Made by a program: the position numbers and the translations under genes. A DNA stretch of 64,000 nt. Origin: Phycisphaerales bacterium UBA7800 (lineage in GTDB: Bacteria; Planctomycetota; Phycisphaerae; Phycisphaerales; Phycisphaeraceae). The DNA is taken from positions 5,219 through 69,218 of the forward strand of contig DLCK01000073.1 in the NCBI GenBank assembly GCA_002480565.1. Direction: 5' to 3'. The notes beneath the pieces were generated by a model. The model ran no database searches and was not told the origin of the DNA. It saw nothing but the letters and a program-made list of their open reading frames with translations. Positions 1-9,201 of the stretch are shown here, one piece after another. Numbering within the stretch: the stretch's first letter is position 1; every line of letters starts with the position of its first letter.

Positions 1-3000
1 TCAAACTCAATGTTATTGCGATACCAGCCATGCCAATTGCGCATCACCGCGACGTAGACTTTCTGCCCATCAGCGGTCTTGCGAACCTGCACTTGAAATG
101 CCGGATCACTGTCAGTGCTGACAATGGCAGGACGCTGGACATTGGCATGGGCGAGTAACGTGTCAATCTGCTTGCGGTCATGCTCAAACGGCCAGGCCCA
201 TTCCAACTCCGCGCGTTGGAGTTTCATGCGCTGTGGGGCAGCCAGCGTCGTGACATTGGGCATGTTGGCAAGTTGCTGACGCAGGTCACTTGTACTGCCA
301 TCAGGTAACAAGGTTCCCGCATCAGCCACCATTGCCAGATGCCCGCCACGCTTGGCGTAGGAGACGAGTTTTTCAATGATTGGTTTGTCCTGTACGGCTC
401 CACATAACAACACCAATTTAAATTTGCTCAAGTCCACCCAGTCACAATGTTCATTGGCAAAATGAGCGGGCACCTGGTGCTGTTCGATCATCGCCTGATA
501 CGTCAGCAACCCGTCGATGGCATGGTAATACCCACGGCGTTCGCCGGTGATTTGATTGCTCAGCCGTGAACCAAAAACCAATACGTCAGGTTCAAGGTAG
601 TCGCCTTGAATGTACTTCTGCCACGCTCCTACGGACTGCAAGGCATAGTCATAACCATGCGGTTTGGCGAAGTTGCCATGCACCGGATGATTACCCGGAT
701 GCTCAAACGAATGCGTGCTCCAACGCAGTAACCAGAAAATGCTTTTGGACAAGTGCGATGAAAAGTACGATGTCGCATCACTGATCGACCGACTCGTGGG
801 CACGTGACGATGAAGCTCTTCCAAATACGGCACGCCCCCTTGGATGCACATGCTCTGAAGCATCGCATCGCGGAACACTGGCGCTGCCTCATTTTTAAGT
901 GCAATATCCAACTCAGCCATCTGCGGGATCATCCGTTCAATGGCGTACGGTTCGTTCTTGCGATCAATCTGAATCAAACTCGTCGGATCAACTGCTCGGA
1001 TTGCTTTGGCTAGTGACATGTCACTTTCAATGATGCAGTCGGAGAAAAACATCACCGTGTTCTGCCAACTCTTTGAAAAGTCCGCAGGCACTTTGTTCAA
1101 CGGCACGCCATCAACCACCATCAGCGGCGCGATGGGTTCGACGGGCAGGTTCCGAGCGGTTAACCACTTGGCGTAAGCCTGCTGCATACCATCGCTGTAA
1201 CCCATTCGACCTGCATGGGGATCAACATGACTGGTGATTGCCGGCGTGTAAATGCGATACCCAATAACCCAGGGCAGGTGTCCGTAGCGCTTGGCCACGG
1301 CTTGCCAAAACCGTTGACGACCTTCTGCATAGCCCGGACTCTTGGAACTGTAGCGATAGGAAAAACGATCTTTGTAATCTCCGCGGTGATCCTGCTGCGC
1401 TTGAACCTGTAACCAGATCGGCACGCATGGACTGCTGGCGTAGGGCGTGTAGGCGAACATGATTTTCAAACCAGTATCACGCACCGCCATCACCTGGCGA
1501 TCCAGATTTTCCCAGCGATACACACCCGGCAAAACCTCCACATCCGACCAGCCTGCTTTGACACAAATCGTCGGAGACTTAAACAACTTGGCCTGTTGTA
1601 ACCACTTCTCATAAGCATCGGCATCATCATGGTTGTACCACGGGTAATACCCATCATAAAACGTGGTCGGGACGCGATACTCCGGCTGAAGCTGCACGGT
1701 GTGATCCAAAAATGCATCACGTGTTGGACGCGATTGTGATTGGCTGTTGACGGCTGTGTTTAAGGGGTTTTCGCCAATCTTGCCGATGTGGAGGATGCGT
1801 TGGTCCAGGACCTGTTTGCCACGGCGGATCTCGGCGATGGCAAAGTAGTCAGCGCCCGGCTGAGCGTCGAAACGGACCATGATCTGATCCTGCAATTGAG
1901 GTTGACTGGTGGTGATGGATTGCTCATTAAAATCGTTGACGGTGACGTGTAACTTTGCGTTTGAAGGTAACGATTGACGATAGGTGTCGGTGGTATGCAG
2001 TGTGAAGGTGTCAGATGATTTTTCAGTGTTGCGTGATGTGGCTGCCTGGCCATTCTCCCACCAGATGCCCAGCTTGTTTACAGGTGTTGAATCAAATGTT
2101 GCGATGGGACTTTTTGCGACCCACCATTGTTGATTGCGTTGGTCGAGCAACACGCCATTGGCATTCCAGACAAGCGTCTTGAGGTAATACCGACCGGTAG
2201 GGACTTGGGGCAGTTCGATGCGCTGCTTAAACAGTGAGATCGGATCACGCAGGTCGATGTCGATTGTTTGGTCAGTCGACCAGAGGAACCGACCGGTGTA
2301 ACCCTCAAAGAGTTGGATTTGATAGCGAAGCGATTGGATGCCATGAATCTTGGGATGCGCGACGACAAGGTCATCGACGAACAGCGTTGCCGGTAGATTG
2401 CGACCAAAGCGCAGGCGGTCACTGAGCATGGAATAGAAGTCGGCATCTTTGCTGTCGACGGTATCCCATGACAGATTGGTCAAGACGAGTTTGCCTTCGC
2501 CGCGATCGTTCATGGCAATACGTTCGGGAGGCGCGTAGAGTCCGCCCCAACGCTTGCCGGGTTTGGCGAGGACGGGTTTGAGCTTGATTGCTGTGATTTT
2601 CAAGGGCCGAGGCCACGCCAAATTCAATACCTTTTTAGCATCGGCAGCGTTGAATCGCTTGTTCACTTCGCTCACATCAGGCTTGCCAAAGGGGATGGTT
2701 TGGACGGTATGCCACATGGAGAATTGCTGGGCAAGACGGAAGTTGCTGAGCACCACTTCGGGGTCGGCCTGACTGGTTTCACACTTAAGGTCATGGTTCT
2801 GACCTGCTGCATCGGTGACGGTGACGGTCATGTCACAATCACCCCATTGACGAGCCCAGTTGAAGGTGATGTGTCGGGCCTCATCACGGATGGTGATGGG
2901 CTTTGCAGGCGTCAAGGTGATCGGCTCATGCTTGGCAGATGCGTAAGTGACAAACGCAAAACCGTCCTGCACGGTGAGAGTTGCACCGGGGCCGGACACC

Positions 3001-3110
3001 TGCCAATTGGAGAAATCGGTTTGGGCGTTGACTGTGTAACACAGTGTGAGTGATAGCAATGAGCAAAGCATTAAAGCCATTGCCCGTGACAAACGTGATT
3101 GCGATGTCAT
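1..3110 (-). CDS. Secreted GH42-like glycoside hydrolase, 3' end outside the window
   Basis: The frame is open from an ATG at 3110 to the window edge, about 1036 codons with no stop. Residues 1-30 form a signal peptide (hydrophobic MALMLCSLLSLTLC, likely cleavage after VNA). The first ~450 residues look beta-rich and non-catalytic. Near residue 530, GVYRWENLDRQV resembles the barrel phrase of GH42-type clan A enzymes, and near residue 905, VLLCGAVQDKPIIEKLVSYA resembles the flavodoxin-like trimerisation domain of GH42 beta-galactosidases. The role inferred is extracytoplasmic cleavage of a galactose-type or similar glycoside; the substrate cannot be read. It lies downstream of a pseudopilin and a GH71-like gene on the same strand, probably under the GntR regulator at 6883. 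The family is assigned by motif memory only, so another clan A family is possible. Confidence 0.75.
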   Translation of the reverse strand, partial: MTSQSRLSRAMALMLCSLLSLTLCYTVNAQTDFSNWQVSGPGATLTVQDGFAFVTYASAKHEPITLTPAKPITIRDEARHITFNWARQWGDCDMTVTVTDAAGQNHDLKCETSQADPEVVLSNFRLAQQFSMWHTVQTIPFGKPDVSEVNKRFNAADAKKVLNLAWPRPLKITAIKLKPVLAKPGKRWGGLYAPPERIAMNDRGEGKLVLTNLSWDTVDSKDADFYSMLSDRLRFGRNLPATLFVDDLVVAHPKIHGIQSLRYQIQLFEGYTGRFLWSTDQTIDIDLRDPISLFKQRIELPQVPTGRYYLKTLVWNANGVLLDQRNQQWWVAKSPIATFDSTPVNKLGIWWENGQAATSRNTEKSSDTFTLHTTDTYRQSLPSNAKLHVTVNDFNEQSITTSQPQLQDQIMVRFDAQPGADYFAIAEIRRGKQVLDQRILHIGKIGENPLNTAVNSQSQSRPTRDAFLDHTVQLQPEYRVPTTFYDGYYPWYNHDDADAYEKWLQQAKLFKSPTICVKAGWSDVEVLPGVYRWENLDRQVMAVRDTGLKIMFAYTPYASSPCVPIWLQVQAQQDHRGDYKDRFSYRYSSKSPGYAEGRQRFWQAVAKRYGHLPWVIGYRIYTPAITSHVDPHAGRMGYSDGMQQAYAKWLTARNLPVEPIAPLMVVDGVPLNKVPADFSKSWQNTVMFFSDCIIESDMSLAKAIRAVDPTSLIQIDRKNEPYAIERMIPQMAELDIALKNEAAPVFRDAMLQSMCIQGGVPYLEELHRHVPTSRSISDATSYFSSHLSKSIFWLLRWSTHSFEHPGNHPVHGNFAKPHGYDYALQSVGAWQKYIQGDYLEPDVLVFGSRLSNQITGERRGYYHAIDGLLTYQAMIEQHQVPAHFANEHCDWVDLSKFKLVLLCGAVQDKPIIEKLVSYAKRGGHLAMVADAGTLLPDGSTSDLRQQLANMPNVTTLAAPQRMKLQRAELEWAWPFEHDRKQIDTLLAHANVQRPAIVSTDSDPAFQVQVRKTADGQKVYVAVMRNWHGWYRNNIEF

Positions 3111-3156
3111 GAGAGAGATTCCTTGGTGGATCAGGTGTGTTGTTGGTGTTGGTTGA

Positions 3157-3262
3157 GGGACTAGTGACTAGCCACTAGGGGCCAGGGTTGAGTCAGGTAA
3201 GAGTGCCGGTATTTATCAGCTGTATTTTGCCTTTCTCTACTCCCTGTTGACTACTGCTTACT
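3157..3262. repeat. Short intergenic repeat cluster (CTAG-rich and TACTCCC-type words)
   Basis: The gap between the GH42-like gene and the pseudopilin holds GGGACTAGTGACTAGCC at 3157-3173, continuing CACTAGGGG, and then a run of ACTCCC/ACTGC words. The 13-mer CTAGTGGCTAGTC on the minus strand recurs upstream of purB (about 50326-50339). No promoter or terminator stands out. Confidence 0.45.
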
Positions 3263-3269
3263 GCCTGTT

Positions 3270-4025
3270 TCAATAAAACGTCTTGTTGTGATTCACGTCC
3301 CATTCGGCTGCATCACCTTCTTGGACAGTCATGCCTTTAACGTGTCCGGCGATGAACAGGGCGTGAGCGGAGCTGTCGGAACTGTGTCGATAATCCATTG
3401 ATCCGACGAGTCCTTTGGCTGTGTGTTGGAGCATGGATGAGGCTCCGAATTTCGGTTCCCATGAGGCGATAAAATCACTGTTGGGATTGCCATCGGTGAT
3501 GTAGGGTTCGGTGTTACCGGGGCTGTCGACATCGTTGAGTCGGCGGTAGATGCCGTAGCTTCCGCCGCTGTTGAGATATGGGCCGCGAAAGTACCAGTTC
3601 ATGGAGTAGCTTGCACGACCGTTGCGATGTTGTTCCTGGTTGTGACGGTCGACATACTTTGGACACCACATCATTTTGTAGATGCCTTTGGTTTGCATGG
3701 CGACCTTGGCGACCGAGTCGGTGGCATTAATGTCGACTCCTGCTTCAGGCATCGCTTCAAGGAGTTGGCGAGCCCATGTGGCGATGTGTGAGATGCCATC
3801 ATTTCGCTGCACCACCGGCAGGTATTGGTTATGAAGACTGGTGTAATTGACCACCATCATGCAGACCTGTTTGAGTTGGCTTTTGCACTGCACATCCTTG
3901 GCTGCTACGCGAGCTCTTCCTAATGCAGGCAAGAGAATGGAGATCAGCAGTGAGATAATCGAGATCACCACCAGCAGTTCAATGAGCGTAAAAGCCTTGA
4001 TTTCTGGTGTCGGTTTTTCGTGCAT
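3270..4025 (-). CDS. Pseudopilin-like secreted protein (type IV pilin N-methylation leader)
   Basis: A short positively charged leader is followed by FTLIELLVVISIISLLISIL, the prepilin-peptidase site with the conserved Glu at +5 and the hydrophobic helix that anchors pseudopilins. The remaining ~200 residues belong to the planctomycete/lentisphaeral pseudopilin type that ends in an F-x-D-G-H-V motif; here it reads FIAGHVKG, so the Asp is missing. The start at 4025 is preferred because GAGGAC lies about 9 nt upstream; a frame-compatible ATG at 4046 has no such site. It sits between two glycosidases and is probably co-transcribed with them. The role inferred is an accessory pilin of a type II-like machine; no direct function is known. 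Confidence 0.8.
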   Translation of the reverse strand: MHEKPTPEIKAFTLIELLVVISIISLLISILLPALGRARVAAKDVQCKSQLKQVCMMVVNYTSLHNQYLPVVQRNDGISHIATWARQLLEAMPEAGVDINATDSVAKVAMQTKGIYKMMWCPKYVDRHNQEQHRNGRASYSMNWYFRGPYLNSGGSYGIYRRLNDVDSPGNTEPYITDGNPNSDFIASWEPKFGASSMLQHTAKGLVGSMDYRHSSDSSAHALFIAGHVKGMTVQEGDAAEWDVNHNKTFY

Positions 4026-4082
4026 GGCTTGAGTCCTCATTTGCATGGATCAATAATCACTTGGGTGATCGCTTGGGCGGTG

Positions 4083-5660
4083 TTATTTCTGTTTAACAGT
4101 GGGCTTAGTCGTCTGACCGATCACCGGGCGACTACTCGAGCCACCGTGGTAGAGCAGATTCTGATAGGTGATGTTGTTATCAATCTCAAAAGCGCTGGTG
4201 ACTTGTGCGACCACTTGATCATTACGTTTGAGTGTGAACTGCGGTGTGCCGGTTTGCAGGGGGATACGTACTTCGTTGAGACCGGTATGGATGTCGAAAG
4301 TTTGCACGGTGTCCTGAAGCTTGATGGTTAACATTGCAGGCGCTTTGGCAAAGACGAGACATTCAATTTCATCACAGGCTTGGTCCGGTGCGAGGTTTTT
4401 AAAGAGCTTGGGTTGGCGATGAGGATCAGGTGTCGCGTTGATGCTGTGAATGCGATGCGAGTAGTAAATCACATCACGTGTGATGGTCGGGGCTTTGCCT
4501 TGCTTAAACCAGGTTACGTAGTATGCGGTCAGATCATAGAGACTGAATTGTGTGCCGCTGGATGGGCAGATTTCGGTGGCTTCGGAGTAGTCGTTCCAGG
4601 TGATGAGTTGGACCCAATTGGCTTTGCCGAGAATCGCGGCTTCCCAGAGTTTGCGGTAGGACTGTGTGTTGTTGGCTTCCCAATAAATCGCACTCTTGGC
4701 ACGCATGTCCTGTGCGCCGACGGGACTCATGCTGATCTTGTTGTACTGGGCAACCGTAGAGGGGAAGTTCTGCCACTGTTGGGCAGCAGAGGCCCAACGC
4801 GGTCCCCATGTGCTGATCCCTTCGCTGATCGGCAGGAAAGCTTTGAGCTGAACTTCCCATTTGCCAGCATCATCCCACCATGGCTGAATCAGTGGCACGA
4901 AGTAGACCGACTCACCTTTGTCTGCCATGATCGCAAAGACTTCTCGCCACCACGAAACGGACTTGTCATTGGCTCGAAACGCAGAGATCACCAGACGACC
5001 ATCGTCGGTGCGGCAGGCAGATGGATACGCAGCAAGTGTCAGAAACATCTCAGCCATACGCTGGGGTGATTGGTCTTTAGCTGGATTTTGAAACAGGGCG
5101 GGCATCCCTGCCATGATCACGATTTTGAATCCGGGATCGACCTGGTCAGCAGCCTGCATCACTGCAAGGAAGCGCTTCCAGTTGATGCCTGAATCGCTGA
5201 CGATGTCGGTGATAAATCCATCAAGCCCCAGGTTAATGCCACGGGCGACTTCAAGCTTCATGTCCTCAAGCAACCAGTTGTCATCACTGCGAACCGGGCG
5301 GGGCAATGGACGTTGACGGGTTTTGCCCCCGTGCTTGACATACCGTTTGCCAAAGCCGTTGGGGTTCATGATGTGCTTGACGTATTGGTCTTTGTCAGCG
5401 GGTTTGTTGTCGATGCTGATGGGGAAGGGGACGAAGTAATGCGCGAAGACTTGATGCTGTGATTGACGGAGCGTTTGCACATCAGGCATGTCAAAAGGTA
5501 CGCATTGGCTAAGCGGTTTTTCACCTTCGAGCAGCAGGTTATCCGATGCGCTGTTTTGCGTTTGAGCAGTCAGGTTGGCGCATAGACACAGCACGGTAAC
5601 CATGGCAAAGGTGGACTTGATCACACGTGCGACGTAGTGATGTGACACGGGGTGATTCAT
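4083..5660 (-). CDS. Secreted GH71-like glycosidase (alpha-1,3-glucanase family)
   Basis: 525 residues. The N-terminus has a signal peptide (TFAMVTVLCLCANLTAQ). The body opens with VFAHYFVPFPISIDNK and contains LGLDGFITDIVSDSG, YFVPLIQPWWDD and WVQLITWNDYSEATE, the arrangement of GH71 mutanase-like barrels that start with 'HYMVG' and end with 'W-N-D-[YF]-x-E'. GH71 enzymes hydrolyse alpha-1,3-glucan, but bacterial relatives (and GH99-type barrels) vary, so the substrate is open. A C-terminal beta domain of ~130 residues follows. The start overlaps the stop of the GntR gene in an ATGA junction, so the two are translationally linked and the regulator probably controls this enzyme. Confidence 0.75.
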   Translation of the reverse strand: MNHPVSHHYVARVIKSTFAMVTVLCLCANLTAQTQNSASDNLLLEGEKPLSQCVPFDMPDVQTLRQSQHQVFAHYFVPFPISIDNKPADKDQYVKHIMNPNGFGKRYVKHGGKTRQRPLPRPVRSDDNWLLEDMKLEVARGINLGLDGFITDIVSDSGINWKRFLAVMQAADQVDPGFKIVIMAGMPALFQNPAKDQSPQRMAEMFLTLAAYPSACRTDDGRLVISAFRANDKSVSWWREVFAIMADKGESVYFVPLIQPWWDDAGKWEVQLKAFLPISEGISTWGPRWASAAQQWQNFPSTVAQYNKISMSPVGAQDMRAKSAIYWEANNTQSYRKLWEAAILGKANWVQLITWNDYSEATEICPSSGTQFSLYDLTAYYVTWFKQGKAPTITRDVIYYSHRIHSINATPDPHRQPKLFKNLAPDQACDEIECLVFAKAPAMLTIKLQDTVQTFDIHTGLNEVRIPLQTGTPQFTLKRNDQVVAQVTSAFEIDNNITYQNLLYHGGSSSRPVIGQTTKPTVKQK

Positions 5661-6883
5661 GCGTGGGCCCCCTGTGTCATACTATGCGTCTGGGCAGCGA
5701 TCCAGCGGGGGTGAAGCATCAGGCTACATGGATATTGTTCCGGTTCGGAGAGTTGTTGAAGCAGTATCTGTACCGCCAGGCGTCCCATTTGAATGATGTC
5801 CACTTCCAAGCGGCTCCAGTCAAAGTGATCCGTCAGAGCAATCCCGCGATGCGAGAGGACGATCACGCCGACCTCTTTGCCAGCGGTGAGATCCATCATC
5901 TGCAAGGCTTCGGCAACACCTTCGAGCAAGCGATTGTCAAACACAAATATGCCTTGGGGGTGCGTGTTGGGATCACTGTCTGAAAACAGTTTGCGGTTGG
6001 CTTTAAGACCACCTGAAAAAGTGGGCGGCGGGGATACGATCTGACAGCTACAGTCGTTGAGAATTTCATATCGCCTTACGGCTTGGCGGAGTTGATCCAT
6101 CGTCGGTTGGGCGATGTTGGCATGGAGCATCACCGCTAAACGTTTGAGGCCTTGTTGCTTGAATTGATCCAACGCGCGATGCGTGATCTGTGATAAGTCC
6201 GGGCAGATGGCAGGTTCGAAAATTTCACTGCTTCGACCCCCACCGACATAGACACGCGGGCAATCGGGACTCAGCTTGGCGAGGCTTGCTGCTTCTTCAA
6301 ACAAAGCAGACCACACGCCGGTGACGAGGTAGCCGTCGCAGGGATGGCGGTGCAATTCGTCAGCAATGGTTTGCGCCGCCATGCCGTTGTCCGGGCCGCT
6401 GATCATCGAGTGTAGACTCAGGCGGTGGCCGGCAGCTTGCGTGGCTTCGACGATCCCCTCAATGGTGACCTGATTGGTTTCGGTGGAACAGTGCATGTCG
6501 CCCCAAAGTCCAAAATGCAACACCTGTTTGTTGGCAATTGCGCCGTTGTGTCGTTCCCGCAGTGCGTGGGTCGAGCGGTGCCCGTCAGCAGCAAAGAGGA
6601 TGTCCGCACCCAGCGTCCGGTCGGAGTCTTGCACGGGTTGAGCAGGGGGCTTGGGCAGTTGGCGGACAAAGGTGCCACTGCCGCGTTGACGGATGAGTAC
6701 GCCGTCGTCGACGAGTTGGTTGATTGCTTCACGAATCTGCCGACGGCCGATGCCCAGTTCGGAGGCAAGCTTTTCCTCGGACTGTAATCGCATGCCCACC
6801 TGCGAGGGGGTTTGGCTAAGGGTCTGTCGTAAGGCCAGTGACAGGTGTTGACTTTGATTGTGATCCGCGGTGACTTGGGACAT
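5657..6883 (-). CDS. GntR-family regulator with LacI-type sugar-sensor domain
   Basis: 408 residues. Positions ~10-80 form a GntR winged helix (SEEKLASELGIGRRQIREAI, then the wing phrase RGSGTFVRQL). Residues ~95-400 form a periplasmic-binding-protein-like sensor of the LacI/GalR type (LHFGLWGDMH, CDGYLVTGVW, RVYVGGG). Such proteins repress glycan-use genes until a sugar binds. It is first in the minus-strand run GntR-GH71-pseudopilin-GH42 and overlaps the GH71 start by 4 nt. A perfect 8-bp inverted repeat 14 nt upstream of the start is a likely autoregulatory operator. A second protein of the same architecture is at 27220-28407. Confidence 0.85.
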   Translation of the reverse strand: MSQVTADHNQSQHLSLALRQTLSQTPSQVGMRLQSEEKLASELGIGRRQIREAINQLVDDGVLIRQRGSGTFVRQLPKPPAQPVQDSDRTLGADILFAADGHRSTHALRERHNGAIANKQVLHFGLWGDMHCSTETNQVTIEGIVEATQAAGHRLSLHSMISGPDNGMAAQTIADELHRHPCDGYLVTGVWSALFEEAASLAKLSPDCPRVYVGGGRSSEIFEPAICPDLSQITHRALDQFKQQGLKRLAVMLHANIAQPTMDQLRQAVRRYEILNDCSCQIVSPPPTFSGGLKANRKLFSDSDPNTHPQGIFVFDNRLLEGVAEALQMMDLTAGKEVGVIVLSHRGIALTDHFDWSRLEVDIIQMGRLAVQILLQQLSEPEQYPCSLMLHPRWIAAQTHSMTQGAHA

Positions 6884-6896
6884 GTTTTACTCCGTG

Positions 6897-6919
6897 GTAC
6901 TAATGCTAATAATTAGTAC
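6897..6919. promoter_or_regulatory. Putative GntR operator (perfect inverted repeat)
   Basis: Arms GTACTAAT (6897-6904) and ATTAGTAC (6912-6919) are perfect complements around a 7-nt spacer. They lie 14 nt before the start codon of the GntR gene. The size and symmetry fit a GntR dimer, and the position would block initiation of the glycosidase operon. Binding by this particular regulator is inferred. Confidence 0.6.
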
Positions 6920-6947
6920 GCCAGATAGTGAAGTCAACCTGAGCATG

Positions 6948-6973
6948 TAAAAAATTTACCATTTGGATTGGTA
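6948..6973 (-). terminator. Weak candidate terminator of the SDR transcript
   Basis: On the minus strand a 5-bp stem (6957-6961 with 6969-6973, 7-nt loop) is followed by a T-rich tract formed by the A-run at 6948-6953. The stem is short, so termination may be inefficient and read into the GntR promoter region. Confidence 0.35.
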
Positions 6974-7018
6974 TTTGTCGCTTTAAGTAATGTGTTTTTT
7001 GGAACTTGTGTTGAAATT

Positions 7019-7789
7019 TCAGCTGTACATCATTTTCTTGGTCATCCCGCCATCAACGACAAAATGTTGGCCGGTGATGAATCCGGACTTGTCACTGATC
7101 AGGAACGCGACCATATGGGCGATGTCTTCGGAGCTACCCAGTCGTCCGACGGGATGGATCGCTTTTATCTCCTGGCTGGGTTCCCATATCTTGCCGGTCT
7201 TTCTGCTGATTTGATCTGCGGTGACGATCCATCCTGGGCAGATGCAGTTGCTGCGGACTTCCGGGCCGTGACTAATCGCCAAGGCTTGCGTCAGTGAGAT
7301 GAGTCCGCCTTTGCTTGCTGCGTAGGCTTCGTTGTGAGGTTCGGATTGCAGAGCGCGGGTCGATGAGATGTTGACGATGCTGCCATGACTTTCTTTGAGT
7401 GCCGTGATCGCATGTTTGGCGCAGAGCATCGGGCCGGTGAGATTGGTACGAATCACACGTTCCCACTTTTCCAATTCCAGTTCGGGGAGTTTGCCCCAGT
7501 TGGGGTTGGCCAGCCCCGCATTGTTGATCAGCGCATCGAGGCGTCCAAAGCGTTCAATTGTCACAGCGACCATTTGCTTGATTTCATCTTCATTGGTGAC
7601 GTCGGTTTTGACACCTGCTACCGGGCCGAGGGTTGAGAGTGTTTCGACGGTTTGGTTGAGCGTGTCTTGATTGACATCTGCAATGGTCACCGACATGCCT
7701 TGTTTGAGTAAATGACGGGCGATGGCTTTACCAATCCCGCGGGCAGCTCCGGTGACGATGGCGACTTTATCTTGCAAATCGTTGGACAT
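7019..7789 (-). CDS. SDR-family NAD(P)-dependent oxidoreductase
   Basis: 256 residues, the usual length of a classical short-chain dehydrogenase. Seen directly: the Rossmann nucleotide-binding motif TGAARGIG near residue 14, NNAG near 90, the catalytic Ser in NISSTRA, YAASK (catalytic Tyr and Lys) and the C-terminal GQHFVVDGG typical of FabG-like members. The acidic residue after beta-2 (IADVNQD) suggests a preference for NAD. It lies between a GntR regulator and a GH130 gene on the same strand, so oxidation or reduction of a sugar released by these enzymes is a reasonable inference. The exact substrate is unknown. Confidence 0.85.
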   Translation of the reverse strand: MSNDLQDKVAIVTGAARGIGKAIARHLLKQGMSVTIADVNQDTLNQTVETLSTLGPVAGVKTDVTNEDEIKQMVAVTIERFGRLDALINNAGLANPNWGKLPELELEKWERVIRTNLTGPMLCAKHAITALKESHGSIVNISSTRALQSEPHNEAYAASKGGLISLTQALAISHGPEVRSNCICPGWIVTADQISRKTGKIWEPSQEIKAIHPVGRLGSSEDIAHMVAFLISDKSGFITGQHFVVDGGMTKKMMYS

Positions 7790-7809
7790 GAGATGTCCCC
7801 TTGTGGGTC

Positions 7810-7850
7810 AAAAAAAAGTGACGCCCCATCATGTGTTGATCGGGCGTCAC
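7810..7850 (-). terminator. Rho-independent terminator of the GH130 transcript
   Basis: A 9-bp perfect stem (7818-7826 with 7842-7850) extends by three more pairs after one mismatch and closes on a 7-nt loop. On the minus strand it is followed at once by eight U residues (A-run 7810-7817). It lies 112 nt past the GH130 stop, just ahead of the SDR start, so the two genes are separate units or attenuated. Confidence 0.9.
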
Positions 7851-7962
7851 CTGCAAGGCGATTTGGCTGACTTCTGTCAGTTTTATTTACATGTGCATCG
7901 TTGATGTGGACTGATGTTTAGCACAGGATGTCAATCCGGTGCAGGTCTGCGATGCATTGAGC

Positions 7963-8988
7963 TTACACATGTGCAGCAACAGGTGTGGTACACAACGCGA
8001 TCAAGTCATCGACATGTGCGGTGGCGAGTGCTTCGACGGTGTCTGCTGCGCCGTAGTAAATCTTCACTTCGCCGGAGTCTTCGAGCACCATCCCGCCGGG
8101 GAAGATGACATCCTGCCGGAAGCCTTGGTCACTTTCGTAGGGCGTTTCAGGATTGATCAGCGGTCGATTGTAAATGCCGACAACCTTGGTGGGGTCTTGC
8201 AGATCCAGGAGCATGATGCCGCCGGTGTAGCGTTTTTTCCAGGTCGGCTCCCAACCGTTTTTGCCACGCGAGTCATCACGATCCACTGCATGGAAGGTGG
8301 TCAACCAGCCGGCCTTGGTTTTAATGGGGGGCGCCGCCGGGCCGATCTTGTCATTGGCGAACGGCACGTCTTCGACCGCCAAGACCAATGCGTGATCGCC
8401 CCAGTATCGCAAATCAGGTGACCGGCTGGCCCAGAGGTCAAAGCGATCCTTCCCGCGACTGTACACCGGGAACGGCCGTTCGAGTCGGACATACATATCA
8501 TTGATCTTCTCAGGGAAGAGCACCATGTTGCGGTTGTCCGGCACGGTCATGGTCTTGATATCAAAGTTCTCAAAATCTTCGGTGACCGCGATCCCACCCC
8601 GCACGCCGTGCTTGGTGTCCACTGCAAAGCACATGACGACTTTGCCATCAATGACCGTCAGCCTTGGATCATAGGCACGGAGGATTTCTTCGCTGGACAG
8701 GGCAAAGCAGGGCTTTTCCTGCGCTTCCCACTTGATGCCGTCGTCGGAGTAGGCGATGCCGATCCATGTTTTGAATCGGTGCCAGTCTGAGCCGTCCTCG
8801 CGTTTGAGGACTTGCGTGACATCATCACAGCGGTAGACCATGACATACTTGCCCTGGTACTTGCAGACACCTGCATTAAAGACCAGTGACGGCTCGCCGG
8901 GTACATCCTTGGATGCCAGCACGGGGTTAGAGGGACAGCGCGTAAGGATAGCGGGGGTCGTGAAAAGACTTTCGTCAATCTGAGACAT
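7963..8988 (-). CDS. GH130-family glycosidase / mannoside phosphorylase
   Basis: 341 residues without a signal peptide, so probably cytoplasmic. The five-bladed propeller phrases of GH130 are visible: NPVLASKDVPG, VFNAGVCKYQGKYVMVYRCD, AYDPRLTVIDGK (the Asp expected to be the proton donor), and later IFPGGMVLEDSGEVKIYYGA, close to the usual family ending. GH130 enzymes mostly phosphorolyse beta-1,4- or beta-1,2-mannosides, giving mannose-1-phosphate; some are plain hydrolases. Which subgroup applies cannot be told without structure-based alignment. It lies upstream of the SDR gene and ends in a strong terminator. The start follows the conserved family N-terminus. Confidence 0.85.
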   Translation of the reverse strand: MSQIDESLFTTPAILTRCPSNPVLASKDVPGEPSLVFNAGVCKYQGKYVMVYRCDDVTQVLKREDGSDWHRFKTWIGIAYSDDGIKWEAQEKPCFALSSEEILRAYDPRLTVIDGKVVMCFAVDTKHGVRGGIAVTEDFENFDIKTMTVPDNRNMVLFPEKINDMYVRLERPFPVYSRGKDRFDLWASRSPDLRYWGDHALVLAVEDVPFANDKIGPAAPPIKTKAGWLTTFHAVDRDDSRGKNGWEPTWKKRYTGGIMLLDLQDPTKVVGIYNRPLINPETPYESDQGFRQDVIFPGGMVLEDSGEVKIYYGAADTVEALATAHVDDLIALCTTPVAAHV

Positions 8989-9118
8989 TGGAATAGTTCC
9001 GTAACGATTGAAACGATGGGGCCACTCAAAGCCACAACAGCTCCGAGCGATTTAGCCTGCTATTTTGAGGTTCCACAGGCTAAAAGGCAAATGCGATCCG
9101 TTTGAAGTACAAAATGAA

Positions 9119-9154
9119 ACAGGCAGGCCATGACGTGAGCCAGGACCTGCCTGT
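9119..9154 (-). terminator. Hairpin after the lyase-like gene, possible terminator
   Basis: Arms ACAGGCAGG (9119-9127) and CCTGCCTGT (9146-9154) are perfect complements. On the minus strand the stem is followed by TTTCATTTTG, a poor U-tract. It lies 48 nt past the stop of the lyase-like gene. Confidence 0.45.
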
Positions 9155-9201
9155 GGTGAAGGTGGTATCGGTCGGACGGTTCGAACCATCCGCGATGCGT
9201 G

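Noticed and set aside
4380..5069. 229-residue open frame (plus) opposite the GH71-like gene
   Set aside because: A shadow of a motif-supported gene. The same applies to frames opposite gspD, gspK and gspE.
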